Part shown: piece after piece, positions 55,486 to 64,000 of the stretch
Layout: every line of letters starts with the position of its first letter
How positions within the stretch are numbered: position 1 is the first letter of the stretch
Assembly: GCF_001550155.1 (NCBI RefSeq)
Contig: NZ_LRUF01000026.1
Coordinates: 204,463 to 268,462 of the forward strand
DNA from: Pseudoalteromonas arabiensis
Lineage (GTDB): Bacteria; Pseudomonadota; Gammaproteobacteria; Enterobacterales; Alteromonadaceae
Direction of reading: 5' to 3'
Length of the DNA: 64,000 nt
The notes under the pieces: model-generated
What the model was told of the DNA's origin: nothing
What the model saw: the letters and a program-made list of their open reading frames with translations, nothing else
Database searches by the model: none
Made by a program: the position numbers and the translations under genes

Positions 55486-56796
55486 ATGAAAGAGCGTGTT
55501 TTATACTGGCTACAAAATGATTTACGGCTGATTGATAATGTCATCTTGTCTGACTTAGCGGCGTTTCAAGGCGAACTTGATTTAGTGTTTGTTGTCGAGC
55601 CGCGTTGGTTCAAGCAGAGTAATTATCAATTAAAACCCTATGGCGAGCAAAAGTATCGGTTTTTACTTGAGAGTCTGCATGCTTTTGCGGATGCACTGGA
55701 AACAATAGGGCAAACCTTACATGTTATTACTGGTGAGCCAGAAACCATTATTAGTCAGCGGTTAAAACAATACGCTATCAGCAAATTAGTTTGTACAGAG
55801 CAAGTCGGTTACTACGAGCAAAAGCAGCTAAGTAAAATCAGCGAGTTATGCCCAGATGTTACCGTAAAAACCTATCAGCAAGATACCTTATTTACAGAAC
55901 GAGACTTACCATTTCAGCTTCATAATTTGCCTAAAAACTTTACCGCCTTTCGCAAAAAAGTAGAGTCTGAGCCAACATTCGTTGCGGCTCCGCTTGAGGC
56001 AATATCTCAACTGCCACATCCTGTACAGCTATGTCCAGAAGATGTGATCCCTGAAAGTTCAGCTCAATCGGGGCGTTTTGATGGTGGTTTAGTTGCAGCC
56101 CAGCAGCATTGCAATGACTACTTCTCATCTAAAGCACCCAGTAGTTATAAAGAAACACGTAACGAGTTAGACGGCTTTAGTAATAGTACAAAATTCAGTG
56201 TTTGGCTTGCCAGCGGTACAATAAGTGTTAAGCAACTTTACCACGAGGTTGCCAAATACGAACAAGAAAATGGTGCTAATGAGTCAACCTATTGGATTAA
56301 GTTTGAGCTACTTTGGCGTGAGTATTTTAAATGGTATGCGAAGTTGTTTGGTGCAAAGCTGTTTCGTTTTAAAGGGCAAAAAAAGTCACCTCCCTTACAT
56401 ACATTTAACAGTCACCGATTTTTAGCTTGGTGCCAAGGCAGGACGCCATTTCCACTAGTGAATGCAATCATGAACGAACTCAATGCAACAGGCTATATTT
56501 CTAATCGTGCACGGCAAATCGCTGCAAGTTGTTTAGTCAACGAATTTGCAGTGGATTGGCGATATGGGGCAGCTTATTTTGAGCAACAGCTTATTGATTA
56601 CGATGTGGCTGCGAATTGGGGGAATTGGCAATATATTGCAGGTGTGGGTGTTGACCCTCGGGGCGGTCGCCATTTCCACATAAATAAGCAAACAGCCTTA
56701 TATGACCCGACGGGACGTTACATTCGTAAATGGGACGGAGAAAGGCAAACTACACCGACTATTGATAATACCGATGTGGTTGATTGGCCTATTTAA
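55486..56796 (+). CDS. DASH-type cryptochrome
   Basis: A 436-residue photolyase/cryptochrome. The N-terminal Rossmann part has VLYWLQNDLRLIDN (the DASH form of the FRNDLRLxDN motif). The C-terminal FAD domain has ELLWREYFKWYAK, YISNRARQIAASCL and the strongly conserved NWGNWQYIAGVGVDPRGGRHF and KQTALYDPTGRYI characteristic of cry-DASH. It repairs cyclobutane dimers in single-stranded DNA or signals light. A GTG twelve bases upstream (55474) is an alternative start; the ATG at 55486 aligns better with the motif. Confidence 0.95.
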   Translation: MKERVLYWLQNDLRLIDNVILSDLAAFQGELDLVFVVEPRWFKQSNYQLKPYGEQKYRFLLESLHAFADALETIGQTLHVITGEPETIISQRLKQYAISKLVCTEQVGYYEQKQLSKISELCPDVTVKTYQQDTLFTERDLPFQLHNLPKNFTAFRKKVESEPTFVAAPLEAISQLPHPVQLCPEDVIPESSAQSGRFDGGLVAAQQHCNDYFSSKAPSSYKETRNELDGFSNSTKFSVWLASGTISVKQLYHEVAKYEQENGANESTYWIKFELLWREYFKWYAKLFGAKLFRFKGQKKSPPLHTFNSHRFLAWCQGRTPFPLVNAIMNELNATGYISNRARQIAASCLVNEFAVDWRYGAAYFEQQLIDYDVAANWGNWQYIAGVGVDPRGGRHFHINKQTALYDPTGRYIRKWDGERQTTPTIDNTDVVDWPI

Positions 56797-56913
56797 CCCT
56801 TGATTTGCGCTAAATCAAACATTCAATTTTCATTTTTAGAGTTTTTAACCTTTGTTATCTAAAATAATAAATAAGGCTTGCTTTTTCGTGCTAGCCAGAT
56901 AACAAGGCATGCT

Positions 56914-57789
56914 ATGACATTCAGTGATGATTATGAAAAAATAAAGTTACTTACGGCGGTTTTTTCGACCACGAGTCGGGGTATTTTAATTACCACTCCC
57001 GCGCCTAAAATTGTTGATGTAAACCCTGCATTTGAGCGTATAACGGGTTATAAAAAAGAAGATGTTATTGGTAAAAGCCCCGCAATTCTTTCAGCAAAAC
57101 AACAACCCGCAGAGTTTTATGCAGCTATGTGGAAAGAGTTGCTGTTGTCAGGCCGTTGGCAAGGAGAAGTATGGAACAAGCGTAAATCGGGCGAGGTGTT
57201 TCCTGAAATGTTGTCGATTGATGCTCTTTACGATGAAGCGGGCTGTGTTAGTCATTATATTGGTGCGTTTGATGATATTTCTTCGGTCGTCGAAAAACGT
57301 CAGTTTTTGACAGAACTTGTAAATCAAGATCCACTGACAAAATTGTTGAACCGGCGAGGCTTAGATATTCAGTTACATGCTTTTATGCAAGATAAGCAAG
57401 GCACACAGCACTTTGCGATTATCTATATTGATTTGGATAATTTTAAACTGATTAATGATACGTATGGTCACGAACAAGGCGACAACTTACTAATTACAAT
57501 TAGTGAGCAGCTATTACTTCAGCTGCGAGAACAGGATATTTTAGCCCGTATTGGCGGAGATGAGTTTGTGGTTTTACTGCCATCACTCTCATCTTTGAAG
57601 CCATGTAATGAAGTCGCTATGCGCTGCACAGAGGCCGTTAAACGCGCAGCTAAAAAATATCACACGTCTTACCCTGTGAGTGTAAGTTATGGTATTTCGC
57701 TATATCCAATTAATGGTAATAGTATTAAAACTTTGCTTCAGCATGCAGATACGATGATGTATAAAATGAAACAGCAACATAAAGTATAA
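56914..57789 (+). CDS. PAS-GGDEF diguanylate cyclase
   Basis: A 291-residue soluble protein with an N-terminal PAS domain (ILITTPAPKIVDVNPAFERITGYKKEDVIGKSPAILSAK) and PAC segment, then a GGDEF domain with DPLTKLLNRRG and active site IGGDEFVVLLP. The I-site reads REQD, so product inhibition is retained. Its signal enters via PAS (possibly a haem or flavin ligand, unknown). The ATG at 56914 is preferred over an upstream in-frame start at 56878. It sits next to cry-DASH on the same strand. Confidence 0.92.
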   Translation: MTFSDDYEKIKLLTAVFSTTSRGILITTPAPKIVDVNPAFERITGYKKEDVIGKSPAILSAKQQPAEFYAAMWKELLLSGRWQGEVWNKRKSGEVFPEMLSIDALYDEAGCVSHYIGAFDDISSVVEKRQFLTELVNQDPLTKLLNRRGLDIQLHAFMQDKQGTQHFAIIYIDLDNFKLINDTYGHEQGDNLLITISEQLLLQLREQDILARIGGDEFVVLLPSLSSLKPCNEVAMRCTEAVKRAAKKYHTSYPVSVSYGISLYPINGNSIKTLLQHADTMMYKMKQQHKV

Positions 57790-57813
57790 TATGTTTAGAA
57801 TAGCACAAGGAAG

Positions 57814-57838
57814 AAAGGCCTTTCACAACAAGGCCTTT
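57814..57838. terminator. Hairpin between convergent genes
   Basis: Stem AAAGGCCTT / AAGGCCTTT with a seven-base loop, between the GGDEF gene (57789) and prpE (57860). Only a short T run on the minus strand. Confidence 0.65.
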
Positions 57839-57859
57839 GGGTAACATTACAAAAGCAAA

Positions 57860-59743
57860 TCAGCGATTGTGTAGTTGTTGGTTGATTTCATCAAAAATGC
57901 TTGCGTCATCGATGGTTGAGGGAATTTGCAACTCTTCACCATCGACCAATTGGCGCAAGTTCTTTCTAAGTATTTTACCTGAGCGGGTTTTCGGTAGGCG
58001 TTCAACGTGCAAAATATTCTTTAAACAAGCAATCGCTCCTATTTGATGCCTAACCGAATGAATAAGCGCTTGCTCCACCTCTTTACTGTCGCCAAGGTAG
58101 TCATCTTTTAGCACAATCATTGCCATTGGCAGTTGGCCTTTTAATGTATCGTTAACGCCAAAAACGGCACACTCAGCTACAGCAGGGTGAGCTGCAACAA
58201 TCTCTTCCATTTCGCCGGTGGATAAGCGATGTCCTGCCACGTTAATAACATCGTCTGTGCGTCCCATAATGAATAAGTAACCGTCATCATCAATGTAGCC
58301 GCCATCACCAGATAAGTAAAAGCCTGGGTACTCACTTAAATAACCCGCTTTAAAGCGCTCATTATTTTGCCAAATAGTGGGTAAGCAACCTGGCGGCAAA
58401 GGCAGTTTCACTACCACAGCCCCGTTTTCGTTTGGTGCACAACGCTCGCCATTCATATCTAAAATTTGTACATCAAAGCCTGGGGTAGGCACCGTCGAGC
58501 TCCCAGGCTTTGTAGTAAGCTGTTCTATACCAATAGGGTTGCAAGCAATAGCCCAGCCCGTTTCAGTTTGCCACCAGTGATCAAGTACTGGTAATCCGGT
58601 GTGTTCTTGAAGCCATTCGTAGGTGGGTGGATCTAGCCGTTCACCCGCTAGAAATAAACGCTTCAATGACGACGTGTCGTACTTTTTAAAGCCTTCTGCG
58701 TTAGGATCTTCTTTTTTTATTGCTCTAAATGCTGTTGGGGCACTAAAAAGTGCTGTGACATTATATTCGGCAACAACTCGCCAAAAGGCACTGGCGTCAG
58801 GTGTTCTAATGGGTTTACCTTCGTACAACACGGTTGTACAGCGATAAATTAATGGGGCATAGACTATATATGAATGACCGACTACCCAGCCGATATCTGA
58901 TGCAGCCCAAAAAACCTCACCAGGCTTCATGCCATACACAGTTTCCATGCTGTAATGCATAGCTACCGCATGACCGCCATTTTCTCTAACAACGCCTTTG
59001 GGTGTACCTGTTGTGCCAGAGGTATAAAGAATATAAAGGGGATCGTCCCCATTCACTGCAACAGGCTGCGCTTGTGGTGCATTTTCACTTGCCGATTGCC
59101 AATCAATATCACGGCCATCTTGCATTGTCGCAATAGCTTGTTCACGTTGAAACACAATGCAGTGTTCGACTGGGTGTTTTGCATTGTCTAATGCTTCATC
59201 GAGCAGAGGTTTGTATTCAATAACGTGATTAATTTCAACGCCGCAAGAGGCAGTCAGCACCAGCTTTGGCTTCGCGTCGTCAATACGTACAGCAAGTTCA
59301 TGTGGAGCAAAGCCGCCAAACACCACAGAATGTATTGCACCAAGGCGTGCACACGCTAGCATACCAATCACTGCCTGTGGGATCATGGGCATATAAATAA
59401 CGACTCGATCGCCTTTTGTCACACCAAGGGATTGCATGAGCCCCGCAAATTGAGCCACTTGAGTTTGTAGCTCGCCATAACTGTATTGTTGTTTAGTGTT
59501 GGTAACTGGGGAGTCGTAAATAAGCGCAGTTTGCTCAGCAAATCCTGCCTCGACGTGCTGGTCTAGGGCTAAGTAGCAGGTATTCAACTTGCCATCGGCA
59601 AACCAGTGATAAAAATCGTTTTTGTCATATTGATACGGTTCAGTGGGTGCATTAAACCATGGGATCCGTTTACTTTGCTCAAGCCAAAACTGACCTGGGT
59701 CGCGCTGAAATTGTGTATAGTGTTGTTTATATTCGCCCGCCAT
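57860..59743 (-). CDS. prpE: Propionyl-CoA synthetase PrpE
   Basis: A 627-residue adenylate-forming enzyme that activates propionate (and acetate less well) with ATP and CoA. It has YTSGTTGTPKGVVRENGGHAV (P-loop-like AMP motif), the acyl-adenylate motif YLSGDGGYIDDDG, the hinge MGRTDDVINVAGHRLSTGEME and the C-terminal acetylatable lysine in KTRSGKILRK. The N-terminal FNAPTEPYQYDKNDFYHWF and SDIGWVVGHSYIVYAPL match PrpE. The other prp genes (methylcitrate cycle) are not in the window. It is cytoplasmic. Confidence 0.93.
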   Translation of the reverse strand: MAGEYKQHYTQFQRDPGQFWLEQSKRIPWFNAPTEPYQYDKNDFYHWFADGKLNTCYLALDQHVEAGFAEQTALIYDSPVTNTKQQYSYGELQTQVAQFAGLMQSLGVTKGDRVVIYMPMIPQAVIGMLACARLGAIHSVVFGGFAPHELAVRIDDAKPKLVLTASCGVEINHVIEYKPLLDEALDNAKHPVEHCIVFQREQAIATMQDGRDIDWQSASENAPQAQPVAVNGDDPLYILYTSGTTGTPKGVVRENGGHAVAMHYSMETVYGMKPGEVFWAASDIGWVVGHSYIVYAPLIYRCTTVLYEGKPIRTPDASAFWRVVAEYNVTALFSAPTAFRAIKKEDPNAEGFKKYDTSSLKRLFLAGERLDPPTYEWLQEHTGLPVLDHWWQTETGWAIACNPIGIEQLTTKPGSSTVPTPGFDVQILDMNGERCAPNENGAVVVKLPLPPGCLPTIWQNNERFKAGYLSEYPGFYLSGDGGYIDDDGYLFIMGRTDDVINVAGHRLSTGEMEEIVAAHPAVAECAVFGVNDTLKGQLPMAMIVLKDDYLGDSKEVEQALIHSVRHQIGAIACLKNILHVERLPKTRSGKILRKNLRQLVDGEELQIPSTIDDASIFDEINQQLHNR

Positions 59744-59861
59744 GATGAGGCTCCTATATTTTTAGTGAGAGATGTTTACAACATGTTAAAAATATAGGGC
59801 GCTTTTTGATTAAATAATATGCGACCTTGGTCGGCAGTCATTTAGTGTCGGGTATTAAACA

Positions 59862-60248
59862 CTACTCTTTCGCTGAGGCTTTGCTGCGCGGTGCGCCAAG
59901 TAAAATTCCAATGTGACAAATACATACGGACAAAAATGCACTTAACCCTAATGCGCCGCCATAGCCATTTAATAGCGGCACTAAATACTCAAATAATATT
60001 GAAAAAAGCAATGCCGAGATAGCGAGTGTAAAAATTCCAAAGCGTTTTGGGGCACTCATACCAATAAACGTACCGCCAAAAAAGGCAACGCTGTACAGCT
60101 CAACATCTGGCGTAATAAAGTACAGTACACAATATGCAATAATTGATAATGATGCAGACGCTCTAATACCGTCAAAGCGATTATGATGAGCTAACAAGTA
60201 GGTTGCAAATGCTGCCAGCACAACAAGTGATATGATGACTGAGTTCAT
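59862..60248 (-). CDS. Small membrane protein, downstream half of a homologous pair
   Basis: A 128-residue membrane protein with four or five helices. The central YSVAFFGGTFIGMS and later GYGGALGLSAFLSV segments have counterparts in the gene at 60245-60676 (YSAIYAGSFAGMC and GFGGRLGSIAFASV), so the two are paralogous. The stop of the first overlaps the start of this one by 4 bases (60245-60248). Family not recognised; two-subunit membrane complexes often have this arrangement. Confidence 0.75.
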   Translation of the reverse strand: MNSVIISLVVLAAFATYLLAHHNRFDGIRASASLSIIAYCVLYFITPDVELYSVAFFGGTFIGMSAPKRFGIFTLAISALLFSILFEYLVPLLNGYGGALGLSAFLSVCICHIGILLGAPRSKASAKE

Positions 60249-60676
60249 GCAACAACCCCTTTAGCTAACATGTAAAGTGCAACACTGGCAAACGCGATAC
60301 TGCCTAATCGCCCACCAAAGCCAGCAAATAGGTTCATGGTTAAAATGTATAAGCATGCACCTAAAAATGAAATAAGCCCAAGCTCCCAATAATTCGCAAT
60401 TAAGCTTGAAGAGCACATACCCGCGAAACTACCCGCATAAATAGCTGAGTAAGGGTGTGACTTAAAATACCTTGGAAAAGGAATAAAGGTACCTAGTAAA
60501 CCAGTCCCCGCCGCTGCAACAACAATCGGTACGTTAAACTTGTCGTGCAATATAAAGCTTAAAAAGCAGCCACAAAAGAAACAAATATACTTAACTAAAA
60601 AAAAACTAAAATGAGAGGACAGGGTATGAATATAAAGTTTAGAGGAATGTCGAAAGTGCGGCTTGAGCGGTTTCAT
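60245..60676 (-). CDS. Small membrane protein, upstream half of a homologous pair
   Basis: A 143-residue membrane protein with about four helices; its basic N-terminal extension (MKPLKPHFRHSSKLY) is likely cytoplasmic. It is homologous to the next gene (59862-60248) across about 60 residues, including the Gly-rich motifs. The 4-base ATGA-type overlap indicates translational coupling. I recognise no named family; a heteromeric channel, transporter or DUF-type membrane pair is the best inference. Confidence 0.75.
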   Translation of the reverse strand: MKPLKPHFRHSSKLYIHTLSSHFSFFLVKYICFFCGCFLSFILHDKFNVPIVVAAAGTGLLGTFIPFPRYFKSHPYSAIYAGSFAGMCSSSLIANYWELGLISFLGACLYILTMNLFAGFGGRLGSIAFASVALYMLAKGVVA

Positions 60677-60795
60677 ACTTACTTTTAGGTAGTTATAAAG
60701 GAGCTAATTTTCACATTTTCTACTCATAAAGTACAATGCGAAAAAGCGCAGTCGATTGGCAGCGTTCAACTTGCGCTTAGTCGTAATTATTTTTA

Positions 60796-60822
60796 AGCAG
60801 GCGCGAGAGCAACGCGCCTGCT
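60796..60822. terminator. GC-rich hairpin after S9 peptidase gene
   Basis: AGCAGGCGCG / CGCGCCTGCT, a perfect 10-bp stem with a seven-base loop, 9 bases after the peptidase stop. No good T run on either strand, but the stem is strong. Confidence 0.65.
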
Positions 60823-60831
60823 CTTAAAAAA

Positions 60832-62871
60832 TTACTTCTGATACTGCTTGAACCACGCAAGTGTGTATTCAATTTTTGAGATCATACGTGAAGGGCGACC
60901 TGCAATCCCGTGAGGTGAACCAGGTACACGAATAAGCACGGTATCTACTTTTTGCAGTTTTAGTGCTTGATAGAATTGCTCTGATTCTGAAATAGGCGTA
61001 CGGCGGTCTTCTTCACCTGTCATAATAAGTGATGGCGTGGTCACGTTACCCACTAATGAAAGCGGTGAACGTTTCCAATAGTGCTCAACATTGTCCCAAG
61101 GCATACCCGGAAATTGGTTACGAATTTGGCCAATATAGCTGTCGGCTGTCAGGGTTTTACTTAACCAGTTGATCACCGGTTTAGTAATCGCCGCAGCATT
61201 AAAGCGGTTTGTTAAACCAACTGCATAAGCCGTTGCAATACCACCCGCTGAACCACCAGCAATAAACAGGTTATTTTTATCAATAAAGCCCTTTTCAATC
61301 ATCGCATCAACCGCTGAGTTATGATCGGCAAAATCTTCCTCTGAGCTGTATTTACCATCAAGTAATAGCGCAAAGTCTTTACCATAACTTGTTGAGCCAC
61401 GGTAATTTACATACACAACTACGTAACCTTCTGCGGCATAGCGTTGTAACTCAGCGGTAAAACTTGGGCCATACGCAAGGTGCGGGCCGCCGTGAATTTC
61501 AACCATCAGTGGGTATTGTTTGTTTTCATCAAAATCAGGAGGGGTGATATACCAACCTTGGATTGCTTGGCCATCGAACTGAGACTTCACATTCAGCTCG
61601 TGTACTTTACCAAGCTTTTTATGGCCTAATACATCTTCATTTAATGACGTAAGAGTTTTGCTTTTACCTTTGTAAAGATAACCTAGATCAGCAGGGCGGT
61701 ATTCACTGCCTGTTGTAAAAGCAATGGCCCCATTATTTGCCATACTAAAACTACCACTAATATACGGGCGGCCAATTGATGTACCCGAGAGTGTGTCTGT
61801 TAAGTCAGTGACTTTGCCACGACTTGAGACCTTAGCCAGTTTACGCTTACCAAAGTCATCATACTGAATGATAAAATCGCCATCTCCAGACCACTTATAG
61901 TCTGCAACTGAGCGGTCTAGCTCCTTGGTTATATGGTTGACTGACTTATCGTCTAAATCAAGCATTGAAAGGGTTGAATTAATGTAAGGCACAGGGGCAT
62001 TGTCGCGAGCGATAAATGCAAGCTCGTCGCCATCTTCACTATAATGAGGATTGGTTTCTCGCCCTGGTTGGTCGGTTAGCTGAGTTAGTTCCGCTGTGTT
62101 GATATTAATTTCGTAAAGATCAGACTCGGTCGTACGGTATTCCCATTCACTATTTCGATCTGCTGAAAACGCGAGTTTTGTATTATCAGGGCTCCATGCG
62201 AGTGGACCACGATGTTGATAGTCGCCCGTGGTTAGTTGACGAGGTGTGCCACCTGATACAGGAATAACAAATACATGTCGGTAGGCAGGTTCAAGCATAC
62301 CCGCACCATCCGCTTGATAACGTGCTTTCTCGATTACTTTTACAGGTTTTGACCAGTCTGCGCCTTTTGGTTTTTTAGGGAGTTTGACCGATTTAGCAAA
62401 GGCTGTTTTGCCTTCTGGGATATTCATTGTAAAGGCGATTTGCTCTGAGTCATGAGACCAAGTTAAATTGCCAACTGATTTTGGAAGCTGAGTTAAGAGG
62501 GCTTGTTTGTCTTGCGCTAACCAATAAACATGTAATTGATTAGAACCACTTACATTACTGGTAAAAGCAATTTTTTTGCTATCCGGTGACCAAGTCGGTT
62601 GGCTGTAACTGTGTTCATCAGCGAAAAGAGGAGTGTGCTGACCTGATTTTAGATCGTATAGCCAAAAGCTACGTTTATTACCATCTTTCATGATGTCGTA
62701 GCCGCTGCGTACGTAGACAATTTTTTTCCCATCAGGACTAATTTGTGGGTCGCCAGCGTACTCTAATTGAAAGATATCCTCAGAAACAAACTTGTCGTTT
62801 GCATAAACAGGGGCCGTATTTGCAGCACATAGCAAGCTGGCCCCGATTATCATTGTTTTTTTAAATTGCAT
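60832..62871 (-). CDS. S9-family prolyl oligopeptidase-like exported peptidase
   Basis: A 679-residue enzyme with a signal peptide (MQFKKTMIIGASLLCAANTAPVYA). The first 400 residues contain TolB/PD40-type propeller repeats (DPQISPDGKKIVYVRSG, SQPTWSPDSKKIAFTSN, GPLAWSPDNTKLAFSAD). The C-terminal alpha/beta hydrolase domain has the nucleophile motif GGSAGG (Ser in FIAGGSAGGIATAYAVG), the Asp in MTGEEDRRTP and the His in PGSPHGIAGR. This is the acylaminoacyl peptidase/DPP-like S9C layout. It probably degrades peptides in the periplasm. Confidence 0.93.
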   Translation of the reverse strand: MQFKKTMIIGASLLCAANTAPVYANDKFVSEDIFQLEYAGDPQISPDGKKIVYVRSGYDIMKDGNKRSFWLYDLKSGQHTPLFADEHSYSQPTWSPDSKKIAFTSNVSGSNQLHVYWLAQDKQALLTQLPKSVGNLTWSHDSEQIAFTMNIPEGKTAFAKSVKLPKKPKGADWSKPVKVIEKARYQADGAGMLEPAYRHVFVIPVSGGTPRQLTTGDYQHRGPLAWSPDNTKLAFSADRNSEWEYRTTESDLYEININTAELTQLTDQPGRETNPHYSEDGDELAFIARDNAPVPYINSTLSMLDLDDKSVNHITKELDRSVADYKWSGDGDFIIQYDDFGKRKLAKVSSRGKVTDLTDTLSGTSIGRPYISGSFSMANNGAIAFTTGSEYRPADLGYLYKGKSKTLTSLNEDVLGHKKLGKVHELNVKSQFDGQAIQGWYITPPDFDENKQYPLMVEIHGGPHLAYGPSFTAELQRYAAEGYVVVYVNYRGSTSYGKDFALLLDGKYSSEEDFADHNSAVDAMIEKGFIDKNNLFIAGGSAGGIATAYAVGLTNRFNAAAITKPVINWLSKTLTADSYIGQIRNQFPGMPWDNVEHYWKRSPLSLVGNVTTPSLIMTGEEDRRTPISESEQFYQALKLQKVDTVLIRVPGSPHGIAGRPSRMISKIEYTLAWFKQYQK

Positions 62872-62950
62872 GGTATGGTCTTTTTTATTTGGAAAATTTC
62901 ATCCTAGAAGTAGACTTTTATTCACGCAAGCTCAATGAGATAAAGTAGCA

Positions 62951-64000
62951 TTAACCAAAGGTGAAAAATCCATCCCAGCGCGCATCTAAACGTTGCTTTG
63001 CTGTTTTTAAATCAACCGCTTGATATAAACCTTGGGTTTCTTCAACAAGGTTGAGCTTGACGAGTTTGCTAAGTGCATCGTCAATTTCAAAGTCGAGTTG
63101 GCATTGCTGAGTGCTGTAAAACCATGCTTCAATGCGCTGATCTAATTGGACTGAGCTAATTGCTTCATCTGCTTTGAGTAAAAACGTATAAGCGAGCAGA
63201 GCTTCTTTTACATCTTCCTCTTCGGCTGCATCTACTAAGGTATGAAAAACGCCCGCATTGTTGTCGAGATTTTTAAAATATAAGTTATCTGCCAAGGCTT
63301 TCATAAAGCGAATTTTACGGTTTTTAAACTTGCTCCATTCCTTAAAAATAAAGCTGCCAAATACACCCATACCAATGGCAAAAGTAATAAAGTGCTGTTG
63401 GCTCATGTGCACTTCTTCGCTGCGCCAGCCTCCCCAAAAAGCAATCATGGCAATTAACAGTAAAATAGATGCACCTAATTTAGTAACCAATACCACAGTT
63501 CCGCCTACCAAAGCTGAAGAGCCAATAATAAGTTTATCGATAGGGCGCATTTTCACTTCGCTATTCGGAAATAGCATTTCCAAGTCAGCTTTTGGAACAT
63601 TCTGAAATAGCTTAACAATGGTTGAGCTAGGCTCAAAACCCATAGGCTTTTTGCCCTTCTCTAAAAAATATTGTTCATCTTTGAAGCGAATGAATATGGC
63701 AACGCGATCGTAATTAGTAAACTGAACTTGCTTTTTTCTTAAGCCCCACCAAGTACGTAGCGTTTCTGTTTTTTGAGATTCTCCACGGCGATAGAACACC
63801 ACTTCGGCAAAGTCAGCAAACTCCACAGCTAAACGTACTTTAAAAAGCGATTCTTCATTAAGTGCTTCTTGTAAGTCCTGATTGGTGATGGTTTCATAAT
63901 TTGCTGCGTTAAGCACAGTGGCAAACTGTTGCGCGAATTTAGCTTGGTGCGCTTTACGTGTTTTATCGTCAATCGGGTTTAACAAACGTGTGTCTGCATT
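62951..64000 (-). CDS. DUF3754 (TMEM143-like) membrane protein (5' end cut by window)
   Basis: An open frame from the stop at 62951 to the right edge, at least 349 codons. A TTG at 63985 opens a shorter frame but the true start probably lies beyond the window. It has two adjacent membrane helices (LIIGSSALVGGTVVLVTKLGASILLLIAMIAFWGG and QHFITFAIGMGVFGSFIF) and the family segment ADNLYFKNLDNNAGVFHTLVDAAEEEDVKEALLAYTFLL, the DUF3754 signature also seen in mitochondrial TMEM143. Function unknown. Confidence 0.85.
   Translation of the reverse strand, partial: NADTRLLNPIDDKTRKAHQAKFAQQFATVLNAANYETITNQDLQEALNEESLFKVRLAVEFADFAEVVFYRRGESQKTETLRTWWGLRKKQVQFTNYDRVAIFIRFKDEQYFLEKGKKPMGFEPSSTIVKLFQNVPKADLEMLFPNSEVKMRPIDKLIIGSSALVGGTVVLVTKLGASILLLIAMIAFWGGWRSEEVHMSQQHFITFAIGMGVFGSFIFKEWSKFKNRKIRFMKALADNLYFKNLDNNAGVFHTLVDAAEEEDVKEALLAYTFLLKADEAISSVQLDQRIEAWFYSTQQCQLDFEIDDALSKLVKLNLVEETQGLYQAVDLKTAKQRLDARWDGFFTFG

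Noticed and set aside
1..64000. tRNA, rRNA, insertion sequence, prophage or attachment sites
   Set aside because: No tRNA cloverleaf, rRNA stretch, transposase, integrase or terminal inverted repeats were recognised by reading; a tRNAscan or ISfinder run would confirm.

Overview
The window looks like a chromosomal segment of a marine gammaproteobacterium of the Alteromonadales, most likely Pseudoalteromonas. This rests on low G+C (around 40 percent by eye), three TonB-dependent receptors, many secreted carbohydrate- and peptide-degrading enzymes, and recognisable gammaproteobacterial housekeeping genes (corA, dps, katE, prpE, acpH, cry-DASH). I see no rRNA, tRNA, insertion sequence, prophage or CRISPR array. 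Both edges cut genes: a sugar symporter on the left and a DUF3754/TMEM143-like gene on the right.

Layout. 1-9.7 kb: a beta-glucoside-type uptake locus on the minus strand, made of a large TonB-dependent receptor, two flavin-dependent tryptophan-halogenase-like proteins, a GH1 glycosidase and a GPH-family symporter. Two pairs of near-identical LacI-type operators (2880-2949 and 9609-9660) tie it together. 10-15 kb: exported proteins of unknown or partly known role, then a secreted lipase with a DUF4785-like partner. 15-18 kb: a 900-residue SF1 helicase with a nuclease-like C-terminus. 18-23 kb: a Fur-box siderophore receptor, acpH, a candidate small RNA, and the decayed start of an alpha/beta hydrolase gene. 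23-28 kb: a modular GH18 chitinase, then a zinc-response cluster (DUF1826, CobW GTPase, divergent kelch protein) around a near-perfect Zur box. 28-36.8 kb: large catalase, topoisomerase IB, GH43, ricin-PL1 pectate lyase, a secreted pyroglutamyl-peptidase homologue whose nucleophile Cys appears to be Ser, and a CMD/AraC pair. 37-47 kb: small proteins, DUF533, corA, dps, a CBS protein, two diguanylate cyclases, a LysE/Lrp divergent pair and a NarL-type two-component system. 47-57.8 kb: an OmpV-like porin, a lipoprotein, PhoX phosphatase, a hydrolase, a FepA/CirA-type receptor divergent from an MFS transporter, a VOC protein, cry-DASH and a PAS-GGDEF protein. 57.8-64 kb: prpE, a pair of homologous small membrane proteins, an S9 peptidase and the DUF3754 gene.

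How it works together. The theme is capture of marine organic matter (beta-glucosides, chitin, pectin/arabinan, lipid, peptides, organic phosphate) and of iron and zinc, with oxidative-stress and c-di-GMP genes interspersed. The least explained parts are the paired halogenase-like enzymes inside the sugar locus, the Cys-to-Ser C15 homologue, the Zur-linked kelch protein, the duplicated membrane pair at 59.9-60.7 kb and the candidate RNA at about 21.45-21.63 kb. Functions are assigned from motif recognition only; no database search was run.
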